The notes under the pieces are model-generated. The model was not told where the DNA came from and made no database searches. It saw only the letters and a list, made by a program, of their open reading frames with translations. From a bacterium (GTDB lineage Bacteria > Actinomycetota > Acidimicrobiia > Acidimicrobiales > Ilumatobacteraceae): DNA of 7,301 bases. Position 1 is the first letter of the stretch. Each line of letters starts with the position of its first letter. The DNA lies in contig JAPOIQ010000053.1 in the NCBI GenBank assembly GCA_029978815.1, positions 1-7,301 of the forward strand, in the 5' to 3' direction. Both the position numbers and the translations under genes were made by a program. Positions 1-5,539 of this stretch are shown here, in pieces.

Positions 1-342
1 CATCATGACGGTCTGTGCAATCGACGGCGCTGAACCACCAGGGGTGAACAACACCTCGACGCCACGGTTCTGAAACTTCGCAAAGACGGGGTGATCGCCG
101 CCCGCCGATGCGCTCTGTAACCAACGCAGGTTTGGGGCGGAGAGACACGACCGTAGAAAAGATGCGGTTCGATCAGGCCAACAATCGGCCGAAAAAAAGG
201 CGTGGGTAATGCTTGCGAGTTCGTTCTCAGAGAGTTCCACACCATCGACAAGTTCGAGAATGTGAAGGTCTGGTGCAACCGATGCGACCCGGTTGCGAAG
301 GCTCTCGGCTGCAGTGTCAGTCATCAAGAGCACATCAGCCAT
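1..342 (-). CDS. D-isomer specific 2-hydroxyacid dehydrogenase, N-terminal part (runs off left edge)
   Basis: The frame is open from the ATG at 342 to the window edge, giving 114 residues and no stop. It starts MADVLLMTDTAAESLRNRV. Around residues 72-90 it has a W-LQSASAGGDHPVF segment, matching the conserved 'W(I/V)Q..SAG.DH' stretch of the substrate-binding domain of NAD-dependent D-2-hydroxyacid dehydrogenases. It is followed by a 'G..V.FT...GSAP.IAQ.V' segment, where the family usually has N..G....IAE. Family members are about 310-330 residues, so the Rossmann domain and the catalytic Arg/Glu/His lie outside the window. The known family reaction is reversible NAD(P)H-linked reduction of a 2-oxo acid to a D-2-hydroxy acid; the substrate cannot be told here. 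The start overlaps the ligase stop by one base (TGATG) and has a good GGAGG six bases upstream, so it is the third gene of the catabolic operon. No signal peptide is seen, so it is probably cytosolic. Confidence 0.82.
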   Translation of the reverse strand, partial: MADVLLMTDTAAESLRNRVASVAPDLHILELVDGVELSENELASITHAFFSADCWPDRTASFLRSCLSAPNLRWLQSASAGGDHPVFAKFQNRGVEVLFTPGGSAPSIAQTVMM

Positions 343-1916
343 CACACACCTCCAACCCGTCGATCAACTCCTTGCCAATATGGTTCACGCAGGGTTCGTC
401 GTTGGACCTTACCCACCGGGCTCTTCGGAAGCGGTTCGCTTCGCAACTCGATAACTCCTGGTTTCTTGTAAGAACCCAGCTGATCGACACACAGTTGAAC
501 AATCTCTGCGCGATACGCCTCATGATCGCCGTCATCATCCTCCGCGAGCACGCACACGGCTGCAGGGGTTTCGCCCCAACGTTCGTCCGGGACCGCAAAC
601 ACTGCGACCTCAACCACTGCTGGATGCTCGGCAATGGTGTTTTCGAGTTCCGCCGGCCAAATGTTGTAGCCGCCCGAAATGATCATGTCGTCCTTGCGGT
701 CGAGCACGTAGAGGTAACCGTTTTCATCGAGCCGCCCGATGTCACCTGTGAGCACGAATCCATCAGCGGTGATTCGTTCAGCGGTCGCCTCGGGGTTTTC
801 CCAGAACCCTGTCATCTGCCCGTCGCAACGAATCGCAATCTCGCCCTCGTCGCCGATCGGCAAACTCACCGATGAATCCTCCGGGTCGCGAATCTCGAGG
901 AGAGCAAACGGCAATGCACGGCCAGTTGAGCGCAACGGATTCGACCCCGGCACCTCTGAGAACCATTCTTCTGGACCCATCATGCACACTGGCACAGCTT
1001 CGGTCTGCCCGTATCCCTGAAAGAGCACTGGGCCGAAGACGTCCCGGCCGAGGAGGGCGGTCTCGTCAGCGATGGGAGAACCTCCAATCTGCAACACCCG
1101 AAGGGACGACCAGTCGCGCGAGCGAGCGCTTGGTTCACGGGCTAACGCATTCAACATTGCCGGAACCGCGAACATGTACGAGATGCGCTCGCGTTCCATC
1201 ACCTCGATGGTTTCCGCCGGATCAAAATGGTCGAGCATGACGTTGGTGCCACCGCTGAGCCACGTCGGGGTGTAGAGATACCCTGAGCCGTGAGAGATCG
1301 GCCCGACGTGCAGGCATCGGTCTCCGGCCTCCATCGGGGGGAAGTTGTAGAACCAGTCACGGCCGGCTGCGAGCCACGAACGATGGCTATAAGCGACACC
1401 TTTTGATTTACCCGTAGTACCACCTGTGTGGCGAATGATGTACCAGTCGTCGGGATTGATGTCGACATTCGGATCGTCATCAGAAAAACCCGCCAGCCAA
1501 GATTCGTAATCGTCGCCGCGAACAATGACATGCTCAAGGTTCGGTAACTGATCACGAACTGCGTCGATTTCGTGTAGGTAGTGCCCAGCGACGACGACGG
1601 CCCGACAACCAGTGTGGTCGAGCATATGGTGGTGACTGTCAACGCTGTTTCTTGCGTACAACGGCACTCGTACGAATCCGCCAGCCGCTGCTCCGGCGAA
1701 GAAGTCTTGAGCACCGATCGAATTGTCTTCGAGAACACCGATGCGATCGCCGGGGTTCAAGCCAAGGTCGAGGAGCGCATTTGCCATACGCACACCACGC
1801 GACCATGCGTCGGCAAAGGTGAGCTCTTGGGAGTGTGTGCCGTCGGTATAAATGATGGCTGTTCGGTTCGAGTTGAGATGCGCGGCTTGGCGCATCAGGC
1901 TCCGTACGTCCATCAC
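342..1916 (-). CDS. AMP-forming acyl-CoA synthetase / fatty-acid-CoA ligase (ANL superfamily)
   Basis: A 524-residue member of the class I adenylate-forming family, which activates a carboxylic acid with ATP to the acyl-AMP and then the acyl-CoA thioester. Visible core motifs: A3 P-loop HTGGTTGKSKGV (residues 163-174), A5 QGYGQTEA (300-307), A7 TGD (390-392), A8 hinge DRKDDMIISGGYNIWPAE (406-423), and A10 PKSPVGK (497-503), whose Lys503 is the expected catalytic lysine. All are intact and the length is normal, so the enzyme should be active. The chain length or aromatic nature of the acid cannot be read from the motifs. It lies 56 bases downstream of the acyl-CoA dehydrogenase and overlaps the next gene by one base. 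The frame opens with GTG (1916) directly followed by ATG (1913). Neither has a clear Shine-Dalgarno site. A TAAGTT sits at exactly -12 to -7 from the ATG at 1913, so the real start may be 1913 on a leaderless mRNA. Confidence 0.93.
   Translation of the reverse strand: MMDVRSLMRQAAHLNSNRTAIIYTDGTHSQELTFADAWSRGVRMANALLDLGLNPGDRIGVLEDNSIGAQDFFAGAAAGGFVRVPLYARNSVDSHHHMLDHTGCRAVVVAGHYLHEIDAVRDQLPNLEHVIVRGDDYESWLAGFSDDDPNVDINPDDWYIIRHTGGTTGKSKGVAYSHRSWLAAGRDWFYNFPPMEAGDRCLHVGPISHGSGYLYTPTWLSGGTNVMLDHFDPAETIEVMERERISYMFAVPAMLNALAREPSARSRDWSSLRVLQIGGSPIADETALLGRDVFGPVLFQGYGQTEAVPVCMMGPEEWFSEVPGSNPLRSTGRALPFALLEIRDPEDSSVSLPIGDEGEIAIRCDGQMTGFWENPEATAERITADGFVLTGDIGRLDENGYLYVLDRKDDMIISGGYNIWPAELENTIAEHPAVVEVAVFAVPDERWGETPAAVCVLAEDDDGDHEAYRAEIVQLCVDQLGSYKKPGVIELRSEPLPKSPVGKVQRRTLREPYWQGVDRRVGGV
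349..353 (-). promoter_or_regulatory. Shine-Dalgarno GGAGG for the 2-hydroxyacid dehydrogenase gene
   Basis: On the minus strand GGAGG is followed by six bases (TGTGTG) and the ATG at 342-340. It lies inside the last codons of the ligase gene and fixes the start of the downstream gene at the TGATG junction. Confidence 0.75.
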
Positions 1917-1919
1917 TCA

Positions 1920-1925
1920 AACTTA
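1920..1925 (-). promoter_or_regulatory. Candidate -10 element (TAAGTT) of a leaderless ligase transcript
   Basis: On the minus strand TAAGTT fits the actinobacterial -10 consensus TANNNT. It ends seven bases before the A of ATG 1913, the spacing expected if transcription starts at that A. No convincing -35 is visible. A short hexamer match like this can occur by chance. Confidence 0.4.
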
Positions 1926-1953
1926 GGTGTCGAGCAACGCTGGTCCCCCATTG

Positions 1954-1970
1954 AGCCCGAACGGTGGGCT
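1954..1970 (-). terminator. Small intergenic hairpin after the acyl-CoA dehydrogenase stop
   Basis: On the minus strand, three bases after the TAA stop, AGCCC (1970-1966) can pair with GGGCT (1958-1954) across a seven-base loop. There is no U-tract. It could be a weak attenuator or a 3'-end stabiliser between the dehydrogenase and ligase genes. The five-pair stem is weak evidence. Confidence 0.25.
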
Positions 1971-1972
1971 GC

Positions 1973-3118
1973 TTACGCGGTGAATCCGTCGAGGCGGGCG
2001 AGGACCTGCAACATGACCTCGTCAGCACCGCCACCGATTGATGACAGACGGTTGTCTCGGAAGAATCGAGCCGTCCATGTCTCTTCGACGTAGCCCATAC
2101 CACCGTGATACTGCAGACAGGTATCGGCGACCTTTCTTATGAGGCGACCAGCGGTGAGTTTCGCGATCGTTGCCTCGCGGGTGGTGTCGATGCCCTGCTG
2201 ATATTTCGCGGCAATTGAATAGTTGTAACTCCGCAAGAGATCGAGTTCGGCAGAGAGTTCAGCAAGGTTGTATTGCAGATGCTGGTTTGCAAGTAACGGC
2301 TTGCCAAATGCGTGGCGCTCACGCAGGTATTGCGCAGTGCGTTCCAAGGCGAGTTCACATGCCCCGACCGTTGAATAGGCCGCCCACATTCGTTCGACCA
2401 CGAATTGTGCCATCTGTTGCTGGAATCCACGGCCGATTTCTCCAATGGTGTTGCTCACCGGCACCCGACAATCGTCGAACGACAGTAAGCCAGTGTCAGA
2501 TGCTCGCATTCCGAGCTTGTCGAGCTTCTTTGAAACAGAGAACCCTTCAGCATCGGTTGGCACGATGATCTGGCTCATTCCGCTGTATCCGCCATCGTCA
2601 GAGGTTCGAGCGAGAAGACATAGCCAGTCGGCCTGCAACGAGTTCGTGATCCACATCTTTGACCCATTGATGACCCACTGGTCGCCATCGCGCACGGCGC
2701 GGGTTCTGAGCCCGGCAACGTCCGAGCCTGCATCAGGTTCACTTACTGCGATCGAGCACACGTTTGTTCCCTGAAGTGCAGGCTTGAGGTACTTCTCTTT
2801 TTGTTCTGCGGTTCCAAACTTCGCAAGTGAAGGGGTCGCCATATCGACTTGCACTCCGAGTGCCATCGGCAACGAACCGTGGTCACAGCGGCCGAACTCT
2901 TCAGCCAAAATCACCGTGAAGAGATGGTCTGCTCCCTGGCCGCCGAACTCCTCCTCATACTCAAGCCCGAGGAATCCGAGAGATCCCATTTTCGAGAAAA
3001 TGTCGCGAAGTGGCATCATCTCGGCTTCTTCCCATTCAGGAATTCGAGGATTTACCTCTTGCTCGACGAACGATCGAACGACGGAGCGGAACTCTTCATG
3101 TTCGGGAGTGAAGTTCAT
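1973..3118 (-). CDS. Acyl-CoA dehydrogenase (FAD-dependent), IVD/LCAD-like active-site arrangement
   Basis: A 381-residue flavoprotein that would catalyse alpha,beta-dehydrogenation of an acyl-CoA, passing electrons to ETF. The ACAD signature AVSEPDAGSD is at residues 124-133, the FAD-contacting KMWITNS at 154-160, and QYHGGMGYVEE at 336-346. The three-domain layout (helical N-terminus, beta middle domain, C-terminal helical domain) and the length are normal. At the usual catalytic position (YEGT in short- and medium-chain enzymes) it reads IGGGADE (361-367), so Gly363 replaces the Glu. A Glu occurs instead at 242, in FVVERMW, where isovaleryl-CoA and long-chain dehydrogenases carry their base. 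The substrate may therefore be branched or bulky, but this is inference. It is the first gene of the minus-strand cluster and is divergent from the VOC gene. The ATG has no Shine-Dalgarno site but follows a TANNNT element closely, which suggests a leaderless transcript. Confidence 0.95.
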   Translation of the reverse strand: MNFTPEHEEFRSVVRSFVEQEVNPRIPEWEEAEMMPLRDIFSKMGSLGFLGLEYEEEFGGQGADHLFTVILAEEFGRCDHGSLPMALGVQVDMATPSLAKFGTAEQKEKYLKPALQGTNVCSIAVSEPDAGSDVAGLRTRAVRDGDQWVINGSKMWITNSLQADWLCLLARTSDDGGYSGMSQIIVPTDAEGFSVSKKLDKLGMRASDTGLLSFDDCRVPVSNTIGEIGRGFQQQMAQFVVERMWAAYSTVGACELALERTAQYLRERHAFGKPLLANQHLQYNLAELSAELDLLRSYNYSIAAKYQQGIDTTREATIAKLTAGRLIRKVADTCLQYHGGMGYVEETWTARFFRDNRLSSIGGGADEVMLQVLARLDGFTA

Positions 3119-3125
3119 TCTGCTA

Positions 3126-3131
3126 ACGCTA
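3126..3131 (-). promoter_or_regulatory. Candidate -10 (TAGCGT) of the acyl-CoA dehydrogenase promoter
   Basis: The minus-strand TAGCGT matches TANNNT and lies at -13 to -8 from the ATG at 3118, in a gene with no Shine-Dalgarno site. It begins inside the CGCGTAG arm that is repeated in inverted orientation at 3163-3169. No clear -35 is visible. Confidence 0.4.
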
Positions 3132-3169
3132 CGCGCCCGGCTCGTTCAGATTGATATCGAGTCGCGTAG
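3129..3169. repeat. Inverted repeat CTACGCG ... CGCGTAG in a divergent promoter region
   Basis: The perfect 7-bp arms at 3129-3135 and 3163-3169 are separated by 27 bases. Each arm runs into the -10 element of the gene it faces. Read toward each gene, the two sides are alike beyond the arm: CGCGTAG, a few bases, GCAGA, then ATG. They may be paired operator half-sites or duplicated core-promoter sequence. The repeat is seen directly; its function is inferred. Confidence 0.5.
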
Positions 3170-3172
3170 TTT
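3167..3172 (+). promoter_or_regulatory. Candidate -10 (TAGTTT) of a leaderless VOC-gene promoter
   Basis: TAGTTT fits TANNNT and lies at exactly -12 to -7 from the A of the ATG at 3179, which has no Shine-Dalgarno sequence. A weak -35-like TTCAGA is at 3145-3150, with a 16-base spacer. Confidence 0.45.
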
Positions 3173-3178
3173 GCAGAC

Positions 3179-3589
3179 ATGACGATTCAACATCAGCAAC
3201 GAGCAATCGACCTTGGCATTGTGATCCAAGACTCAGAACGTTCACTCGCGTTCTACAGAGATCTCTTGGGAATGAACCATGAGGGCGACATGCCGATGCC
3301 GATCGGTGGTGGCGGAACGATGCACCGACTTCGCTGTGGTGATTCGCTCATCAAATTGGTGTGTTTCGACTCAACTCCTGAGGCACGCCCAGGCAGTGGT
3401 GGTATCGAAGGTGGAACGGGCTACCGCTACTTCACCATTCATATGGAGAACATCCATGAGGTTGTTGCGGCATGTGAAGCCGCTGACGTCAAAGTGGTTA
3501 CACCAGTGGTTGAACTTCGTCCAGGGGTCACCATCGCCATCGTTCGAGACCCAGACGGAAACCTCGTCGAGTTCCTTCAGATGGGCTGA
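3179..3589 (+). CDS. VOC-superfamily (glyoxalase/dioxygenase fold) protein with degenerate metal site
   Basis: A 136-residue single-unit VOC protein with the usual two beta-alpha-beta-beta-beta modules. The first is around residues 9-62 (DLGIVIQDSERSLAFYRDLLG at 11-31). The second is around 81-134 and ends DPDGNLVEF (124-132). By my alignment to typical members, only the last of the four metal ligands (Glu131) is conserved. The usual first His is Asp11, the Glu of the first module is Lys59, and the His opening the second module is Tyr84. It is therefore unlikely to be an ordinary glyoxalase I. It could be a CoA-thioester epimerase-like relative, a binding protein, or an enzyme using a different metal geometry. 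It is transcribed away from the acyl-CoA dehydrogenase and may be co-regulated with it. It is followed by a hairpin that ends transcription before the convergent sigma-factor gene. Confidence 0.85.
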   Translation: MTIQHQQRAIDLGIVIQDSERSLAFYRDLLGMNHEGDMPMPIGGGGTMHRLRCGDSLIKLVCFDSTPEARPGSGGIEGGTGYRYFTIHMENIHEVVAACEAADVKVVTPVVELRPGVTIAIVRDPDGNLVEFLQMG

Positions 3590-3595
3590 CAATTA

Positions 3596-3624
3596 GTGGT
3601 GTCTCCTGTTTCTGGAGGCACCAC
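3596..3624. terminator. Hairpin between convergent VOC and sigma-factor genes
   Basis: Bases 3596-3606 (GTGGTGTCTCC) pair with 3614-3624 (GGAGGCACCAC) over 11 positions with one T-G wobble and a seven-base loop (TGTTTCT). It begins seven bases after the VOC stop and lies between two convergent stops, so it can serve both strands. No strong U-tract follows, which is common for actinobacterial terminators. A second, smaller structure (ACCGC 3626-3630 with GCGGT 3645-3649, enclosing the palindrome GCGTTAACGC) adjoins it. Confidence 0.65.
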
Positions 3625-3655
3625 AACCGCTCTGCGTTAACGCTGCGGTGGTGAA

Positions 3656-4594
3656 TCAGACGGCGAGAAGGTCGCGGGCGCCAGTGTCGCTCGATGGATG
3701 ACGAAGTTTCGACATCGCTCGAGCTTCGATCTGGCGAATGCGCTCACGTGTCAGGTTGAAATGTTCACCAACCTCTTCGAGAGTGCGAGGCTCACCCCGA
3801 TCAAGACCAAATCGGAGTTTTAAGATCTCACTCTCGCGTTCGTCAAGCGGAGCGAGCAGACGTGAGATCTCCTCGGGAAGAAGCGCTGTCGCAGCCACCT
3901 CAAATGGTGACTCAGCCGAACGGTCCTCGACGACATCGCCAAGTTCGGCGTCACCATCTTCACGGAGGGGTTCCGAAAGAGAAAGTGGCTCCGCTGCGAA
4001 CCGAAGTGCCTCGGTGACCTTGTCTTCAGGCATCTCAACTTCTTGAGCGAGTTCTGCGAGTGTCGCTGGTCGCCCAAATTTCAACTCGAGACGGGTACGT
4101 GCCTTCTGCAAGCGCGCGAGGGTGTCACCAGCATGAACAGGTAGGCGGATCGTGCGACCAGTGTTTGCGATACCACGGGTGATCGCCTGGCGGATCCACC
4201 ATGTGGCGTAGGTCGAAAACTTGAAGCCCTTGCGCCAGTCAAACTTTTCAACGGCATGCATGAGGCCGAGATTGCCTTCTTGGATGAGGTCGAGCAGTGG
4301 CAACCCAGAAGCCTGGTACTTCTTCGCAATCGATACCACGAGACGAAGGTTCGATTGAACGAATTGACGCTCTGCTTCTTCACCACGGCGGGCGGTGCGG
4401 CGCAACTCACGCTTCTTGTGAGTGGTGAGGTCTTTGCCGCCGGCTTCAAGCGCTTCAAGCGCCTCTTTACCGGCCTCGATTTCCTTGGCAAGGCGGACCT
4501 CGTCGTCCTTCGTGAGCAGGACATATTGACCGATGTCGGTGAGATATAGACGGACGAGATCCTCGTCGTCTCTGTCAACTCGTTCCTTCGCCAT
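3656..4594 (-). CDS. RNA polymerase sigma-70 factor, group 2 (SigB/HrdB-like)
   Basis: A 312-residue primary-like sigma factor directing RNA polymerase to promoters. Region 1.2 is at residues 11-43 (DLVRLYLTDIGQYVLLT). Region 2 is at 76-146, with the core-binding QEGNLGLMHAVEKFDW and the -10-recognising FSTYATWWIRQAITR. Region 3 covers about 153-232, and region 4 about 247-300, with the -35-binding helix-turn-helix TLEEVGEHFNLTRERIRQIE. There is no long acidic region 1.1, and it is shorter than a housekeeping SigA, hence group 2; these usually serve stationary-phase or stress programmes. The frame is open upstream to an ATG at 4708, but those 38 residues look non-coding. The ATG at 4594 has a GGGAG site and gives MAKERVDRDDEDLVRLYL, typical of the family. 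It is convergent with the VOC gene and divergent from the BI-1/YccA gene. Confidence 0.95.
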   Translation of the reverse strand: MAKERVDRDDEDLVRLYLTDIGQYVLLTKDDEVRLAKEIEAGKEALEALEAGGKDLTTHKKRELRRTARRGEEAERQFVQSNLRLVVSIAKKYQASGLPLLDLIQEGNLGLMHAVEKFDWRKGFKFSTYATWWIRQAITRGIANTGRTIRLPVHAGDTLARLQKARTRLELKFGRPATLAELAQEVEMPEDKVTEALRFAAEPLSLSEPLREDGDAELGDVVEDRSAESPFEVAATALLPEEISRLLAPLDERESEILKLRFGLDRGEPRTLEEVGEHFNLTRERIRQIEARAMSKLRHPSSDTGARDLLAV

Positions 4595-4599
4595 GACGG

Positions 4600-4607
4600 C
4601 TCCCTTT
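4600..4607 (-). promoter_or_regulatory. Shine-Dalgarno AAAGGGAG for the sigma-factor gene
   Basis: On the minus strand AAAGGGAG ends five bases before the ATG at 4594. It decides the start in favour of 4594 rather than the upstream in-frame ATG at 4708. Confidence 0.75.
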
Positions 4608-4617
4608 GCGGTGGAAA

Positions 4618-4672
4618 TTCGGTGGATGAGACAACTGTCACGATACCGACGCAGAGACCGACACCCACCGAA
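4618..4672. repeat. 8-bp inverted repeat in the sigma-factor leader
   Basis: TTCGGTGG (4618-4625) and CCACCGAA (4665-4672) are perfect inverted copies 39 bases apart, upstream of the sigma-factor ATG. Inside lie two direct copies of ACCGAC (4645-4650 and 4657-4662). They could be operator sites, or a stem in the 5' leader if the mRNA begins further upstream. Function is unknown. Confidence 0.35.
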
Positions 4673-4691
4673 AAACACGAGGTAACATGAC

Positions 4692-4707
4692 TGTAATTCG
4701 ATTAACA
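4692..4707. promoter_or_regulatory. Imperfect 16-bp palindrome TGTAATTC/GATTAACA
   Basis: The two 8-bp halves match as inverted copies at six of eight positions and have the TGT...ACA ends common in operators of dimeric helix-turn-helix regulators. It lies 19 bases before the ATG at 4727 and between two divergent genes. A TAACAT (4683-4688) just upstream is a possible -10 for the plus-strand gene. All of this is tentative. Confidence 0.3.
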
Positions 4708-4715
4708 ATCCCCTT

Positions 4716-4720
4716 GGAGG
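4716..4720 (+). promoter_or_regulatory. Shine-Dalgarno GGAGG for the BI-1/YccA gene
   Basis: GGAGG is three bases from the ATG at 4724 and six from the adjacent in-frame ATG at 4727. The spacing favours 4727. Confidence 0.75.
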
Positions 4721-4726
4721 TAGATG

Positions 4727-5539
4727 ATGTCGAACCCAGTTCTCAACGAGCGCACCCTCGCCAAGTGGGCCGCTCCCGATGCCTCTCAGCGAGCAGGCAT
4801 CAATGACGGGCCAATTTCCGATTGGGCTCCGCCACCCGCTCCCGGCGAGACGATGACAATTCGCGGCAGCGTGAGTGCAACAGCGGTTCTGCTCGTGTTG
4901 CTCCTGATCTCAGCGGCGTACGGCTGGTATCAGACCGGCTCACCAGTTGTAAGCGCCCAAGGCGCCGTGCAATATGGCATCCCATCGCTTGCAATGGTCG
5001 GTGTGTTCGTTGGCCTCGGCCTTGCGATTCTCATGTCGTTCAAACCGCACCTCGCGCGTTTTGTTGCGCCGGTCTATGCGCTTGCTCAGGGCGTATTCGT
5101 CGGTTCGGTGTCACGAGCATTCGAAGAGTTCTATGACGGCATCGTTATTCAGGCGGCAGGAGCCACCTTGGCGGTGACAGCTGTGATGCTCGGTCTTTAC
5201 GTGACTGGTGTCATTCGCGTCACCGACCGCTTCCGAAAGATCGTCATCTCCGCGACCCTCGGAGTCATGTTGTTCTACATGATCTCCTGGGTTGTCTCGC
5301 TCTTCGGTGGAAATGTTTCCTTCCTTGCGAGTTCGAGTCTTATGTCGATCGGTTTTAGCGTGATTGTGGCAGGTCTCGCCGCAATGAATCTTGCGCTCGA
5401 CTTCGACTTCATCGAACGTGGGTCACAAGCCGGGCTGCCCAAGCACTTTGAATGGTTCGCCGCCTTCGGTCTGCTCGTCACCCTCGTATGGCTCTACCTT
5501 GAACTCTTGAGGTTGCTTGCCAAAATGCGTGAGCGGTGA
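4727..5539 (+). CDS. Bax inhibitor-1/YccA family membrane protein
   Basis: A 270-residue integral membrane protein (271 if the ATG at 4724 is used; the GGAGG spacing favours 4727). A soluble N-terminus of about 45 residues (MSNPVLNERTLAKW, then a proline-rich PPPAPGE) is followed by seven hydrophobic segments near residues 48-66, 85-104, 110-130, 138-163, 170-193, 202-225 and 240-264. The segments YALAQGVFVGSVSRAFE (117-133) and ALDFDFIERG (223-232) are hallmarks of the bacterial BaxI_1/YccA-like branch. In the structurally studied relative YetJ, paired aspartates gate a pH-sensitive calcium leak. Asp225 and Asp227 here are in a comparable place, but that mapping is inference. E. coli YccA is known to bind and modulate the FtsH protease. 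The stop overlaps the start of the HExxH gene by four bases (GTGA), so the two are probably made together. It is divergent from a sigma factor. Confidence 0.92.
   Translation: MSNPVLNERTLAKWAAPDASQRAGINDGPISDWAPPPAPGETMTIRGSVSATAVLLVLLLISAAYGWYQTGSPVVSAQGAVQYGIPSLAMVGVFVGLGLAILMSFKPHLARFVAPVYALAQGVFVGSVSRAFEEFYDGIVIQAAGATLAVTAVMLGLYVTGVIRVTDRFRKIVISATLGVMLFYMISWVVSLFGGNVSFLASSSLMSIGFSVIVAGLAAMNLALDFDFIERGSQAGLPKHFEWFAAFGLLVTLVWLYLELLRLLAKMRER

Noticed and set aside
213..875. A 220-residue plus-strand open frame across the ligase and hydroxyacid dehydrogenase genes
   Set aside because: It lies antisense to the ligase C-terminal motifs, has no recognisable domain or Shine-Dalgarno site, and its composition (rich in Arg, His, Cys) is that of a shadow frame.
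1581..2093. A 170-residue plus-strand open frame across the ligase/dehydrogenase junction
   Set aside because: It is antisense to two well-supported enzymes and has no domain features.
342..3118. Naming a specific pathway (for example a terpenoid or steroid route) for the catabolic cluster
   Set aside because: A ligase, a dehydrogenase and a partial 2-hydroxyacid dehydrogenase are compatible with many routes, and no substrate-specific marker gene is visible.
4081..4668. A 195-residue minus-strand frame overlapping the sigma-factor gene
   Set aside because: It is a frame-shifted shadow of the sigma gene, and its sequence has low-complexity Ser/Arg composition.
4595..4708. N-terminal extension of the sigma factor from the ATG at 4708
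   Set aside because: The extra 38 residues (rich in Cys, Tyr and Arg) do not resemble any sigma region, there is no Shine-Dalgarno site, and a good one precedes the ATG at 4594. The stretch also holds inverted repeats.
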